A stretch of DNA of 64,000 bases from Alphaproteobacteria bacterium. GTDB taxonomy: Bacteria; Pseudomonadota; Alphaproteobacteria; Micropepsales; Micropepsaceae. The notes below the pieces were generated by a model. It made no database searches, was not told the DNA's origin, and saw only the letters and a program-made list of their open reading frames with translations. Both the position numbers and the translations under genes were made by a program. How positions within the stretch are numbered: the stretch's first letter is position 1; each line of letters starts with the position of its first letter. The stretch covers positions 30,242 through 94,241 of the forward strand of contig JAGWNK010000011.1 in NCBI GenBank assembly GCA_028871345.1. The letters are read 5' to 3'. Shown here piece after piece: positions 50,903-59,459 of the stretch.

Positions 50903-51358
50903 TCAGATCGATTGCTGCAGCATCGGGCTTTCCGGCGCTTTGCCCACCAGGGCGTGCGGGTGGCCATCCTTGCCGGTCAGCACCATCACCACGATCCGGG
51001 GTTTGCGTCCGTTGAGGTCGAGGTGCGCCGTCAGCTTGCCTTCGCCGTCCGAGCCGACCAGGCGAAGCGTGTAGTCGGCATCGTTCTCCGCACCGGACGA
51101 GTAATGGAAGGTGTGACTTTCGATCTCGACGATGTGGATGTTCCGCCCCAGCACGGCCTCGGCGCGCGCATCGGTACGCACCACTTGCATGATCGCGGCT
51201 ATGCGGCTGTCCTTCTCGAATCCCTGGTACAGATACCAGGTGCCGTAGCCGAACACGCCGCCGATGATCAGGGCCACGACCAGGAACAGGCCGAGGCATC
51301 CCCACAGGCAGCCATGGCTGCGCGGCCGCGGTTGCTCGTCGAGATCGGGCTGGTCCAT
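50903..51358 (-). CDS. small membrane protein, Coa1/Tim21-like
   Basis: A 151-residue protein: a basic Pro-rich N-terminus, one transmembrane helix (LFLVVALIIGGVFGYG) and a periplasmic domain with VEIESHTFHYSS, RLVGSDGEGK and PRIVVMVLTGKDG. The single helix and a small beta-rich domain recall the Coa1/Tim21-like cytochrome oxidase assembly family. This is a tentative call. Start 51358 has GGGGGAAG upstream. It is isolated between plus-strand genes. Confidence 0.6.
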   Translation of the reverse strand: MDQPDLDEQPRPRSHGCLWGCLGLFLVVALIIGGVFGYGTWYLYQGFEKDSRIAAIMQVVRTDARAEAVLGRNIHIVEIESHTFHYSSGAENDADYTLRLVGSDGEGKLTAHLDLNGRKPRIVVMVLTGKDGHPHALVGKAPESPMLQQSI

Positions 51359-51467
51359 GGCTTCCCCCAAGGCAAGGCGGGAACAAAAGCGCTTCGGCGC
51401 GATTGCCGCAAGCCCGCCGCAGCAATTAGTCTGTTCCGCGACCGATGAAAAGTCCGCGGGAGGACCA

Positions 51468-52322
51468 ATGCCCATCAACTTCGACGAAATCATGCAACTC
51501 AAGTCGGAGGGCTGCGAATTTCGCTACAGCGACCGCGAGGCGATTCTCTACGCCCTGGGCGTGGGCTTCGGCAGCGACCCGCTGAACACCGCGGAACTCA
51601 AGTATGTCTATGAGAACGACCTGCAGACGGTGCCCACCTTCGCCACTGTAATCGGCTGGGGCATGCCGACGCTGGCCCGCTCGGGCATCAACTACTTGAT
51701 GGTTGTGCATGGCGAGCAGCGACTGACGCTGCACAAGCCGCTGCCGATCGAGGCCGAGGTCGTTGTCGACGAGCGGGTCTCGAACGCCATCGACAAGGGC
51801 GAGGGTCGGGGCGCCCTGATCCTGGTGGAGAAGGTGATCCGGGAGAAGAAGTCCGGCGACAAGCTGTGCACGCTGCTGGCGACGATCTTCGCGCGGGGGG
51901 ACGGCGGTTTCGGCGGTCCGCGAGAAGGCGCTCCGGCGCCTCACGAGCTTCCGGCGCGCGCAGCGGACCGTGTCGTCGATTGTGCCACGCGGCCGGACCA
52001 GGCGCTGCTCTATGCCCTGTCCGGCGATCGCAATCCGCTGCATCGCGACCCGCAGATCGCCAAGATGGCGGGATATCCGCGGCCGATCCTGCACGGCCTC
52101 TGCACCTACGGCATCGCCTGCCGCGCCATCGTCTCCAGCGTCTGCGACTACGATGCCAGGCGGGTCGCCGGGTTCGACGCGCGCTTCACGGCGCCGGTCT
52201 TCCCCGGCGAGACCATCGCGACCGAGATCTGGACGGATGGACCTGTCGTGTCGTTCCGCTGCAAAGTGAGGGAACGCGATACGGTGGTCCTCAACAATGG
52301 AAAGTGCACGCTGCGTTCCTGA
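51468..52322 (+). CDS. MaoC family dehydratase (double hot-dog)
   Basis: A 284-residue double hot-dog protein. The hydratase-2 motif is in the second half: ALSGDRNPLHRDPQIAKMAG followed by RPILHGLCTYG, with catalytic Asp and His. The first half is a hot-dog without this motif. It resembles peroxisomal multifunctional enzyme type 2 hydratases and converts enoyl-CoA to (R)-3-hydroxyacyl-CoA. AGGACC precedes the ATG at 51468. The next gene overlaps it by 26 bases. Confidence 0.9.
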   Translation: MPINFDEIMQLKSEGCEFRYSDREAILYALGVGFGSDPLNTAELKYVYENDLQTVPTFATVIGWGMPTLARSGINYLMVVHGEQRLTLHKPLPIEAEVVVDERVSNAIDKGEGRGALILVEKVIREKKSGDKLCTLLATIFARGDGGFGGPREGAPAPHELPARAADRVVDCATRPDQALLYALSGDRNPLHRDPQIAKMAGYPRPILHGLCTYGIACRAIVSSVCDYDARRVAGFDARFTAPVFPGETIATEIWTDGPVVSFRCKVRERDTVVLNNGKCTLRS

Positions 52323-53409
52323 CCCTCTGGCGGATGCCCATGCCCTGATCGATGCGGGACAGCCGCGTCAGGCCGCGGAGTTGCTTCGTCCCATGGTGGC
52401 GTCGGGCCGTGGCGGCGCCTTGGCGCGACTTGTCCTGGCTCGGGCGTTGTGCGCCGCAGGAGAAGCTGGCGAGGCTCTGGCGGTCGCGCGCGAGGCCGCT
52501 CTTCTGTTCCCGGGCCTTTCCGACGCTGCCGTCGTTCTCGGGGAATGCCTCGCCAAGGCCGATCTGCTGCCGACCGCCATCGCGGAATTCCAAAGGGCCT
52601 TGCGGCTCGATCCGGAGCAGGCGGAAGCGCGTCAGCGACTTGGCGAAGCCTGGCTCGCGGCGGGGGAGGCCGAGCGGGCCTTGGACGCCTTCGCCGGCCT
52701 GCCGCCGGACACCGCCGGCCTCCAGGCGGACATCGTGGTCGCCCAGATGATGCTGGCGAGACCACGCTCCGATCCGGGCTATGTGCGGCACCTCTTCGAT
52801 CAGTTCTCGGCGGATTACGACGCGCGCATGCAGGAGCACCTCCTCTATCGCGCGCCGCAGATTCTCCGGGAGCTCGCCGATCTCGTCCTGCCGGGCCGCG
52901 ATGACCTGGCAATCCTCGACCTCGGATGCGGCACGGGACTGTCCGGTGAGGCCTTCCACGACCGTGCCCGGCGCCTGGACGGCATCGACCTCAGTCCGGC
53001 CATGGTCGCCAAGGCCCGCGCCCGCGGCATCTACGACCACCTCGCCGTGGCGGATATCGAAAGCTGGTCGGGCGTCGCGGACTACGATGTGGTCCTGGCG
53101 GCCGACACGGTGGTCTATCTCGGCGATCTGGCGCCTGTGCTGGAGGTTGTCGGGCGCGCGCTGTTGCCCGAGGGATATATCCTGTTCACGGCCGAGGCGG
53201 CGGAGGGCGAAGGGTTCGAACTCGGCCCCAAGCGGCGGTGGCGGCACTCCGAGGTTTATCTGCGGCGCGCGGCGCGGCAGAGCGGGTTTGCGATCGGAGG
53301 GCTTGTTTCGTGCACCCCGCGCCGGGAAGCTCACGTTCCGGTGGAAGGATTCGCCGTGGCGCTCCGCAAGGCCGCGCAACGGCCGGTCACCGCGGGAGGC
53401 AACACATGA
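52297..53409 (+). CDS. TPR-linked class I SAM methyltransferase
   Basis: A 370-residue protein. Residues 10-150 carry TPR-like helices (ALIDAGQPRQAAELLRPM, ARALCAAGEAGEALAVAREA, AIAEFQRALRLDPEQAEARQRL). A Rossmann methyltransferase follows: ILDLGCGTGLSGEAF (motif I, SAM), GIDLSPAMVAKAR and VVLAADTVVYLGDL. TPR-methyltransferase fusions of this type are common in alphaproteobacteria; the substrate is unknown, probably a small molecule or protein. The start overlaps the MaoC gene by 26 bases, and the stop overlaps the DJ-1 gene by four. Confidence 0.87.
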   Translation: MESARCVPDPLADAHALIDAGQPRQAAELLRPMVASGRGGALARLVLARALCAAGEAGEALAVAREAALLFPGLSDAAVVLGECLAKADLLPTAIAEFQRALRLDPEQAEARQRLGEAWLAAGEAERALDAFAGLPPDTAGLQADIVVAQMMLARPRSDPGYVRHLFDQFSADYDARMQEHLLYRAPQILRELADLVLPGRDDLAILDLGCGTGLSGEAFHDRARRLDGIDLSPAMVAKARARGIYDHLAVADIESWSGVADYDVVLAADTVVYLGDLAPVLEVVGRALLPEGYILFTAEAAEGEGFELGPKRRWRHSEVYLRRAARQSGFAIGGLVSCTPRREAHVPVEGFAVALRKAAQRPVTAGGNT

Positions 53410-54020
53410 CGCTCAACATCGGCATTCTCGTGTTCGACGATGCGGAAGAGCTCGACTTCGTTGGCCCATGGGAGGTCTTCACCATGGCGAACGAGGTCTG
53501 CAAGCATCGCGGCGAACCCGCCCTTCATGACGTGAAGCTGGTGGCCGAACGGGCGGAGCCGGTACGCTGCGCCAAAGACATGCGAGTGATACCGGATATC
53601 ACGACGGCGCAATGCCCTTCCCTGGATATCCTGCTGATCCCTGGGGGCTTCGGCACGCGCCGCGAGGTCGCGAACGAGGCCCTTCTTCGCTGGATCGCGG
53701 CCGTCGCGCGCGAGGCCAAATGGATCACCAGCGTGTGTACCGGCGCTCTCCTGCTGACCGCGGCAGGTCCGGCGCGAGGGCGGCGGGTGACCACCCACTG
53801 GGCGTTCGTCGAGTCCCTGCGGGCCCGCGGCGAAGCGTCCGAGGTCCTGACGAATTATCGTTACGTTCGAGACGGTAACGTGGTTACCGCCGCCGGCGTT
53901 TCCGCCGGAATCGACATGGCGCTGTGGCTGGTTGGCGCGCTCCATGGCCCAGAATTCTCACGGGCCGTGCAAAGAGCCATGGAATACGATCCTGCGCCGC
54001 CCTATGCCGGGCTCGCTTAA
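53406..54020 (+). CDS. DJ-1/PfpI family protein, isonitrile-hydratase-like
   Basis: A 204-residue protein of the DJ-1/ThiJ/PfpI superfamily. NIGILVFDDAEELDFVGPWE at the start, LIPGGFGTRRE in the middle and the nucleophile Cys in SVCTGALLL are characteristic, as is THWAFVESL after it. This set resembles isonitrile hydratase/DJ-1 transcriptional-regulator-type members, without the AraC domain. The substrate is unknown. It is the third gene of the MaoC chain by ATGA overlap. Confidence 0.87.
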   Translation: MTLNIGILVFDDAEELDFVGPWEVFTMANEVCKHRGEPALHDVKLVAERAEPVRCAKDMRVIPDITTAQCPSLDILLIPGGFGTRREVANEALLRWIAAVAREAKWITSVCTGALLLTAAGPARGRRVTTHWAFVESLRARGEASEVLTNYRYVRDGNVVTAAGVSAGIDMALWLVGALHGPEFSRAVQRAMEYDPAPPYAGLA

Positions 54021-54116
54021 CGCGAGGTCGCACGGGTCTTTGTTCCTGGCGCCTAGATATGCTTATGTTCCCGTGGATGGGGCGCATGTCCATAATGGGG
54101 AGTGAAAGGAATTATG

Positions 54117-54560
54117 ATGAAGAGCGTTTGTCTTGCGGTGGCTGCAGTTGCTGTGCTCTCCGCGCCGGCTTTGGCCGATTCTAGTTGCGGTAGCCCGCCG
54201 ATCGCACCCGCGATCCCGGGTGCCGCAGACCTTTCCGGCAAGACCGTGGAAGCGGGCCGCGCCGTCGTGGTCGACGCCTATCATCAGGTGAAGGCCTATC
54301 AGGCCGCGCTCAAGCCGTATCGTGATTGTCTTGCGGCACAGGAATCCAACCTCAAGCAGCAGATCGCCGCCGAAGAGACCAGCGGCGACAAGGATGCCAA
54401 GGACAAGGTCGCCGCGTTCACCCAGCAGGCGCAGAATGCGATCGACGCGCAAAACAAGACGGTCGACACGGAAGGCCAGGTTGCCAACGATTTCAACACC
54501 CTGCACACCGCGCAGTGCGTGAAGGATACGGATCCGAAGATCTGCCCCAAGAAGCCGTAG
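54117..54560 (+). CDS. small secreted protein with helical core, unknown function
   Basis: A 147-residue protein: signal peptide (VCLAVAAVAVLSAPALA), then a helical part with YHQVKAYQAALKPYRDCL, LKQQIAAEETSGD and AFTQQAQNAIDAQNK. Cys residues at the start, middle and end (SSCG, RDCLA, AQCV, ICPK) may form disulfides. No family was recognised. GAAAGGA precedes ATG 54117; ATG 54114 is next to it. Confidence 0.7.
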   Translation: MKSVCLAVAAVAVLSAPALADSSCGSPPIAPAIPGAADLSGKTVEAGRAVVVDAYHQVKAYQAALKPYRDCLAAQESNLKQQIAAEETSGDKDAKDKVAAFTQQAQNAIDAQNKTVDTEGQVANDFNTLHTAQCVKDTDPKICPKKP

Positions 54561-54567
54561 GAAAAAA

Positions 54568-54588
54568 GCGATTCGCCGTACGAATCGC
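54568..54588. promoter_or_regulatory. palindrome before the tetR gene
   Basis: GCGATTCG (54568-54575), a 5-base spacer, CGAATCGC (54581-54588). It lies 14 bases before the tetR ATG and 8 after the stop of the secreted protein. It could be the operator for autoregulation by the TetR protein or the end of the preceding transcript; the missing T-run favours operator. Confidence 0.45.
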
Positions 54589-54602
54589 CTATCATAGGCT
54601 TG

Positions 54603-55202
54603 ATGAGCCAGTCCGCCCGACGCAACGAGCGACGCGCCCGCGATCATAGCGCCACGAGGGCGGCGATCCTCGATGCGGCGCGTCGTGTCGCTGCGCGGGA
54701 GGGCGCGCGCGATCTTTCCTTGCGGGGCGTGGCGGCGGAGGCGGGCTTCGCGCCCGCGGCACTCTACAGCTATTTCGACGGCAAGGACGATCTTTTGCTG
54801 GCGCTGGCGGCCGAAGACCTGGCGCAACTCGCCCGGGCCATGCGCGGCGCTGCGGCGGAATGCGACGGCAAAGGCAAATTGGCGGCGGCGGCAGCGGCGG
54901 CCTTGACGCTGTTGCGCACCACCGAAACGATTGCCGCGGGTTCCGCGGCATTGCCTGCCAGCTCCGGCGCCACGGACGCCGAACGGTTGTTCAACGGACG
55001 TTTGATCGCCGCCTTGAAGGTGCTGTCGGATGCCTCCGGCCACTCGGCAGACAGTCGCGAGGCGCAATGCGACGTGCTGCTGGTGGCGGCGGCTTTGTCG
55101 GGACTGGCGCTGCTGGCCCGCGCCGGTCGCCTCGAGGCGCTGGGATTCTCGACGGCGGAGATCCTGGAGAGGCTCGAAGCCCGTTTTTCTCCCAACATCT
55201 GA
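54603..55202 (+). CDS. TetR family transcriptional regulator
   Basis: A 199-residue regulator. The N-terminal HTH is TRAAILDAARRVAARE, DLSLRGVAAEAGFAPAALYSYF, followed by DGKDDLLLAL. The C-terminal ligand domain is Ala-rich and helical and has no special match. It precedes pirin and WrbA genes on the same strand, so it may control a quinone/redox stress response. ATG 54603 is the sensible start (TTG 54600 in the same frame). Confidence 0.88.
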   Translation: MSQSARRNERRARDHSATRAAILDAARRVAAREGARDLSLRGVAAEAGFAPAALYSYFDGKDDLLLALAAEDLAQLARAMRGAAAECDGKGKLAAAAAAALTLLRTTETIAAGSAALPASSGATDAERLFNGRLIAALKVLSDASGHSADSREAQCDVLLVAAALSGLALLARAGRLEALGFSTAEILERLEARFSPNI

Positions 55203-55328
55203 GAACCCGGCGGGCGGGGACCGTGCGAAACCAAGGTTCCGCGAGGGAAACTGTATCAGTGCTTGTTACTCATTGACGTTCCATGGCAGGCTTCCTAGAT
55301 GAAGTTGGTCGCCGCCACGGAGCATCGG

Positions 55329-56027
55329 ATGATCGAGTTGAGGCCATTCGCGGAACTGGGCAGCGCCCATCATGGGTGGCTGGACACGCGGTATCATTTT
55401 TCGTTCTCGGACTATCACGATCCGCAGCGCATGCATTGGGGTCTGCTGCGGGTGTGGAATGACGACGTCATCGCCCCGAACAGCGGCTTCCCGCCGCATC
55501 CCCATGCCAACATGGAGATCATCACCTATGTCCGCCAAGGCGCCATCACGCATCAGGACAGTCTCGGCAACAAGGGGCGCACCGGTGCGGGCGACGTGCA
55601 GGTGATGTCGGCGGGCACCGGCATCCAGCACGCCGAATACAACGTGGAACCGGAAGAGACGCGGTTGTTCCAGATCTGGATCATGCCGACGAGCAAGGGT
55701 GGGCCGCCGTCCTGGGGACAGAAGCCGTTTCCCAAGGCCGAGCGTGCGGGCAGGTTCGTGACGCTGGCTTCGGGCCTTGCGGACGATGCCGACGCCTTGC
55801 CGATCCGCACGGATGCGCGCGTCGCTGGCGCCACGCTGAAAGCGGGTACCAGCGCGACCTATCGCCTGGGCGCCTCGCGCCACGCCTATCTCGTGCCGGC
55901 GGAAGGTGCTGTCGAAGTGAACGGCGTACGCGCCGCAACGCGTGATGGCGTGGCCGTCTCGGGCGAAGAGACGATCACCGTCACCGCGCTCGAGGATAGC
56001 GAAATCGTGCTCGTGGATGCGGCCTGA
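55329..56027 (+). CDS. pirin family protein (YhhW-like quercetinase)
   Basis: A 232-residue bicupin: MIELRPFAELGSAHHGW, HFSFSDYHDPQRM, then metal-binding HPHANMEIITYV and GIQHAEYNVEP. The second cupin is less conserved. The frame begins at 55299, but GGAG (55319) is spaced for ATG 55329, and the resulting length matches YhhW (231 residues). Pirins bind iron and YhhW shows quercetin dioxygenase activity. WrbA follows closely, a common redox pair. Confidence 0.9.
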   Translation: MIELRPFAELGSAHHGWLDTRYHFSFSDYHDPQRMHWGLLRVWNDDVIAPNSGFPPHPHANMEIITYVRQGAITHQDSLGNKGRTGAGDVQVMSAGTGIQHAEYNVEPEETRLFQIWIMPTSKGGPPSWGQKPFPKAERAGRFVTLASGLADDADALPIRTDARVAGATLKAGTSATYRLGASRHAYLVPAEGAVEVNGVRAATRDGVAVSGEETITVTALEDSEIVLVDAA

Positions 56028-56051
56028 GCCGCTGCGAAGATGGAGACGATG

Positions 56052-56654
56052 ATGACGAAGGTCCTGGTGCTCTATTACTCGGCCTGGGGCCACATGGAGA
56101 AGATGGCCGAGGCCGCCGCCGACGGCGCGCGCGAAGCGGGCGCCCAGGTCGCCGTCAAACGCGTGCCCGAGCTGGTGCCGGAAGCGGTCGCCAAAGCGGC
56201 GCATTACAAGCTCGACCAGAAGGCGCCCATTGCCTCCGTGGAAGAGCTCGCCGACTACGACGCGATCGTCTTCGCCACGGGCACGCGCTTCGGAAACATG
56301 ACCGCGCAGATGAAGAATTTCCTCGACCAGACGGGTCCGTTGTGGGCCACCGGCAAGCTGGTGGGCAAGGTGGGCTCGGTGATGTCGGCATCGGCCACCC
56401 AGCACGGCGGGCAGGAATCGACCATCCTCAGCTTCCACAATGTGCTGTTGCACCACGGGATGGTGATCGTCGGCCTGCCTTACGCGTTCGCCGGGCAGAT
56501 GGGCCTCGAGGAGATCAAGGGCGGCTCACCCTACGGCGCCTCGACGATTACCGGCCCGGACGGCAGCCGCCAGCCTTCCAAGGTCGAGCTGGACGCCGCC
56601 CGCTTCCAGGGCGGCCATGTGACCAGGATCGCGGCGAAACTCGCGACAAACTAG
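56052..56654 (+). CDS. wrbA: NAD(P)H:quinone oxidoreductase WrbA
   Basis: A 200-residue flavodoxin-like protein. [18 protein letters not shown] is the FMN phosphate-binding loop, [20 protein letters not shown] and [14 protein letters not shown] the WrbA-specific parts, and YAFAGQMG a later conserved stretch. It reduces quinones by two electrons, avoiding semiquinones. GGAGA before ATG 56052 chooses this start over 56040. It is 24 bases after the pirin stop. Confidence 0.93.
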   Translation: MTKVLVLYYSAWGHMEKMAEAAADGAREAGAQVAVKRVPELVPEAVAKAAHYKLDQKAPIASVEELADYDAIVFATGTRFGNMTAQMKNFLDQTGPLWATGKLVGKVGSVMSASATQHGGQESTILSFHNVLLHHGMVIVGLPYAFAGQMGLEEIKGGSPYGASTITGPDGSRQPSKVELDAARFQGGHVTRIAAKLATN

Positions 56655-56730
56655 GCGGCGGCGCCCGCCGAGGGCGGCTCTGCCGCGGCGTTGAAAGACA
56701 AGGTGTCAGCCAGTATGGTCCGCCGCCCGT

Positions 56731-56805
56731 TGGGGCGTCGCCAAGCGGTAAGGCACCGGATTTTGATTCCGGCATTCGGAGGTTCGAATCCTCCCGCCCC
56801 AGCCA
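56731..56805 (+). tRNA. tRNA-Gln (anticodon TTG)
   Basis: Cloverleaf with acceptor TGGGGCG (56731-56737) pairing with CGCCCCA (56795-56801), D-arm GCCAAGCGGTAAGGC, anticodon stem CCGGA/TCCGG with loop TTTTGAT (anticodon TTG at 56763-56765), T-arm GGAGGTTCGAATCCTCC, discriminator G and an encoded CCA (56803-56805). Confidence 0.95.
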
Positions 56806-56924
56806 ATCGTCATATTCCGGGTTCTAGACCAAGTTGTGAGCGGATGTGCTCGGCTGCGTTGCGTTCCGGCGCGGTGAATGCCAGGCCTATCTCATGGTGC
56901 CCGTGAAACAAGGTGCGACCCGCG

Positions 56925-57563
56925 TCATTCCGGGATTTGACGGTCCAGCCGTCCCGCGGGCAGGGCATAGGCTTCGGTGCGCGTCGCGACGAACTCGGGG
57001 CGCCCACGCAGTCTCGCCCACAGCCGCTCCAGCGCCGGGAAACGGCCAGCCGGCATCACCTCTGGCGCCGTGAGTTCGATGTAACCGAACAGGCAGCCCG
57101 TCGTGATCTGCCCCTGGTCGATCCTGTCGTCCCAGACTTCGGTTTCCAGGGCTTCGAGCGCTCCCGTCGCCTGCGCGACGCAGCGCACGATCCAGTCCGG
57201 CCAGCGCAAAGGTTCCGGCCGCAGCAGGCGCTCGTAGTTGGCCGCGCCCAGCTTGTCGATGCCGCCGCTCGCGAGGGCGATCCGTTTCAGCGCCTGCACC
57301 CGCGCCTGTCCCGAACGCGGCAGCAAGGCGCGCTGCGGTCCCACGGTTTCATCGAGCCAATCGAGGATCGCCGCGGAATCGATCAGCACCTCGCCGTCAT
57401 CGCGCACCAGCGAAGGGATGCGACCCAACGGATTCGTCCGGCGCATGGAGTCGAAATCGGAGAACACCGAACGCGTGTCGTGCTCATAGGCGATGCCCAG
57501 CACGCGCAGGCTGACCGCGACGCGGCGGACATAGGGGGAGTCGTATTGGCCGACCAGAATCAT
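56925..57563 (-). CDS. glutathione S-transferase
   Basis: A 212-residue GST. The N-terminal thioredoxin-like half has MILVGQYDSPYVRRVAVSL, the cis-Pro in PLGRIPSLV and DSAAILDWLD for glutathione. The C-terminal half is helical with IDQGQITTGCLFGYIEL. It resembles the bacterial GST N-terminal domain protein YfcF/YibF type. The frame continues upstream, but the ATG at 57563 begins the fold. It is located between two tRNAs and on the opposite strand to the first. Confidence 0.87.
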   Translation of the reverse strand: MILVGQYDSPYVRRVAVSLRVLGIAYEHDTRSVFSDFDSMRRTNPLGRIPSLVRDDGEVLIDSAAILDWLDETVGPQRALLPRSGQARVQALKRIALASGGIDKLGAANYERLLRPEPLRWPDWIVRCVAQATGALEALETEVWDDRIDQGQITTGCLFGYIELTAPEVMPAGRFPALERLWARLRGRPEFVATRTEAYALPAGRLDRQIPE

Positions 57564-57658
57564 GGAGGGACTTTGGACCGGCGAACGCGGACGCGCCACT
57601 CGGCCCGCGCAATGCCGTTCCGCAGGGATGTCGGCCTCGGCCGGAACTGCCGGTCTTC

Positions 57659-57735
57659 TGGTCGGAGAGAGAGGATTCGAACCTCCGGCCCCCACGTCCC
57701 GAACGTGGTGCTCTACCAGGCTGAGCTACTCTCCG
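57659..57735 (-). tRNA. tRNA-Pro (anticodon CGG)
   Basis: On the minus strand: acceptor CGGAGAG (57735-57729) pairs with CTCTCCG (57669-57663), anticodon stem CCACG/CGTGG with loop TTCGGGA (anticodon CGG at 57701-57699), T-arm GAGGTTCGAATCCTC, discriminator A and an encoded CCA (57661-57659). Confidence 0.95.
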
Positions 57736-57875
57736 GCGCCATGCGGCCCTGGGGCCGCAAGGCCGGGGGTTATAGCGGGGGCATCCGCAGGCGGCAAGCG
57801 CGCGCTTTTCCGGCGGATTTTGGCCTCGCCGGCGGCATGCTAGGAAAGCCGCGAAACGCGGAGCGGACGACGGAC

Positions 57876-59402
57876 ATGGGCGGATTGGGCAAGCGGACAG
57901 GCGACATCGTGCAGCGGCCGTCGGTGGTCCTGGCCGTGCTGTGCTTCGCCCTGCATGCCGCCGCCAACGGGAACTACGGCATCTTCCGCGACGAGCTTTA
58001 TTTCATCGTCTGCGGCCAGCACCCCGCCTGGGGCTATGTCGACCAGCCGCCGCTGGCGCCGTTGATCGCGACCTGGTCGCACGCGCTGTTCGGCGATTTC
58101 CTGTGGGGCTTCCGGCTGCCGGCAGCGCTGGCGATGACGGCCACCGTGGCCCTGACGGCGGAGTTCACCCGCGAGATCGGCGGCGGGCGCTTCGCCCAGT
58201 GGCTGGCCGGGCTGTGCGTGCTGTTCGCGCCGGTTTTCCTGATCCAGGGTGTGCTCGTGAGCACCGACATGTTCCAGGCGCTGACTTGGCTGGCGCTGAC
58301 CTGGTGCCTCGTGCGGCTGGAAAAGAGCGGCAACGAGCGCTGGTGGATCGCCTTCGGCGCCATCACCGGCTTCTGCCTGATGACCAAATATCTCGGCGCC
58401 TTCTTCCTGGTGGCGATCGCCATCGGCCTTCTGGCCACGCCGCAGCGCCGCTCGCTCTTGCGCCCCTGGGTCTATCTCGGAGCGCTCTTGGCCGGCGTGA
58501 TGGTGCTGCCCAACGTGCTGTGGCAAGCGGGGCATGGCTGGCCGTTCCTGGAACTGGGCAAGGCCGGCGCCAGCGGCAAGAACACGGTGATGTCGCCGCT
58601 GGCGTTCCTGGTGCAGCAGCTCATCCTGATCGGACCGCTGGCGGCGCTGGTGTGGGCCAGCGGATTGTGGGCCGGCGCGGTGAAACCCAAGCTCGCCGTC
58701 GGGCGCGCCGTGGCGATCGCCTGGGTGGTCCTCTTGATCGTCTTCGATCTGTCCCACGGCAAGGCCTATTACCCGGCGGCGATCTACCCGGCGCTCTTGG
58801 CGTTCGGTGCGCAGCGCATAGAGGCCTGGTTCGCGGGTATCTGGGTGCGGCGCGGAGTGCTGGCGGCCTTCGCGCTTGTCGGTGCCGCGGCGGCGCCCTT
58901 GACCTTGCCGGTCCTGCCCATCGACATGTTCCTGCGCTATCAGGCGGTGCTCGGCTTCCAGCCTTCCGCGGGCGAGAACCTGAAGCAGGGCGTGCTGCCG
59001 CAGTATTACGCCGACATGTTCGGCTGGCACGATCTGGCTGCCAAGATCGCGGCCGTCTACTGGTCGCTGCCGCCCAACGAGCGGATGCACGCCGTGTTCT
59101 TCGGACGCAATTACGGCGAAGCCGCGGCCATCGACGTGCTCGGTCGCCGCCTCGGCCTGCCGCCCGCCATTAGTGGGCACAACAACTATTTCCTCTGGGG
59201 ACCGCGCGGCCACGACGGCAGCGTGATCATCGAAATCGGCTGTGACCGCAGCGACGAAGAAAAATTCCGCTCGGTGAGCGTCGTGGGGCGCACCGACAAT
59301 CCCTACGCCATGCCTTACGAGACCGATCAGCCGATCTGCGTGTTGCGCGGCCTCAAGGTGCCGCTGCAGACCTATTGGCCGAAGGTCAAGATGTACATCT
59401 GA
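57876..59402 (+). CDS. GT39-family membrane glycosyltransferase (ArnT/PMT-like)
   Basis: A 508-residue membrane protein with about ten hydrophobic helices. IFRDELYFIVCGQHPAWGYVDQPPLAPL is the GT39 signature, with acidic residues in the first outer loop (RDELY) needed for catalysis. FWGFRLPAAL and LMTKYLGAFF are further family marks. A periplasmic C-terminal part follows (from FGWHDLAAKI) with FGRNYGEAAAID, as in other bacterial ArnT/PMT-like enzymes using polyprenyl-phosphate sugars. The acceptor could be lipid A or a protein. Start is ATG 57876 or ATG 57838. The hairpin at 59411 ends the transcript. Confidence 0.87.
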   Translation: MGGLGKRTGDIVQRPSVVLAVLCFALHAAANGNYGIFRDELYFIVCGQHPAWGYVDQPPLAPLIATWSHALFGDFLWGFRLPAALAMTATVALTAEFTREIGGGRFAQWLAGLCVLFAPVFLIQGVLVSTDMFQALTWLALTWCLVRLEKSGNERWWIAFGAITGFCLMTKYLGAFFLVAIAIGLLATPQRRSLLRPWVYLGALLAGVMVLPNVLWQAGHGWPFLELGKAGASGKNTVMSPLAFLVQQLILIGPLAALVWASGLWAGAVKPKLAVGRAVAIAWVVLLIVFDLSHGKAYYPAAIYPALLAFGAQRIEAWFAGIWVRRGVLAAFALVGAAAAPLTLPVLPIDMFLRYQAVLGFQPSAGENLKQGVLPQYYADMFGWHDLAAKIAAVYWSLPPNERMHAVFFGRNYGEAAAIDVLGRRLGLPPAISGHNNYFLWGPRGHDGSVIIEIGCDRSDEEKFRSVSVVGRTDNPYAMPYETDQPICVLRGLKVPLQTYWPKVKMYI

Positions 59403-59410
59403 CGCGTAAA

Positions 59411-59434
59411 CCCCGCGGCCTTGCGGCCGCGGGG
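59411..59434. terminator. terminator hairpin between GT39 and TorF-type porin
   Basis: CCCCGCGGCC (59411-59420), loop TTGC, GGCCGCGGGG (59425-59434): a perfect 10-base stem. It is located 8 bases after one stop and 25 before the convergent stop, so it would serve both strands. There is no long T-run. Confidence 0.75.
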
Positions 59435-59459
59435 CCCGCTGCTCCGGCGGGGAAGCGGC

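Noticed and set aside
57840..59213. Open frame of 457 codons antisense to the GT39 gene.
   Set aside because: Composition is Arg/Gln/His-rich with no hydrophobic pattern; the plus strand carries the clear GT39 signature.
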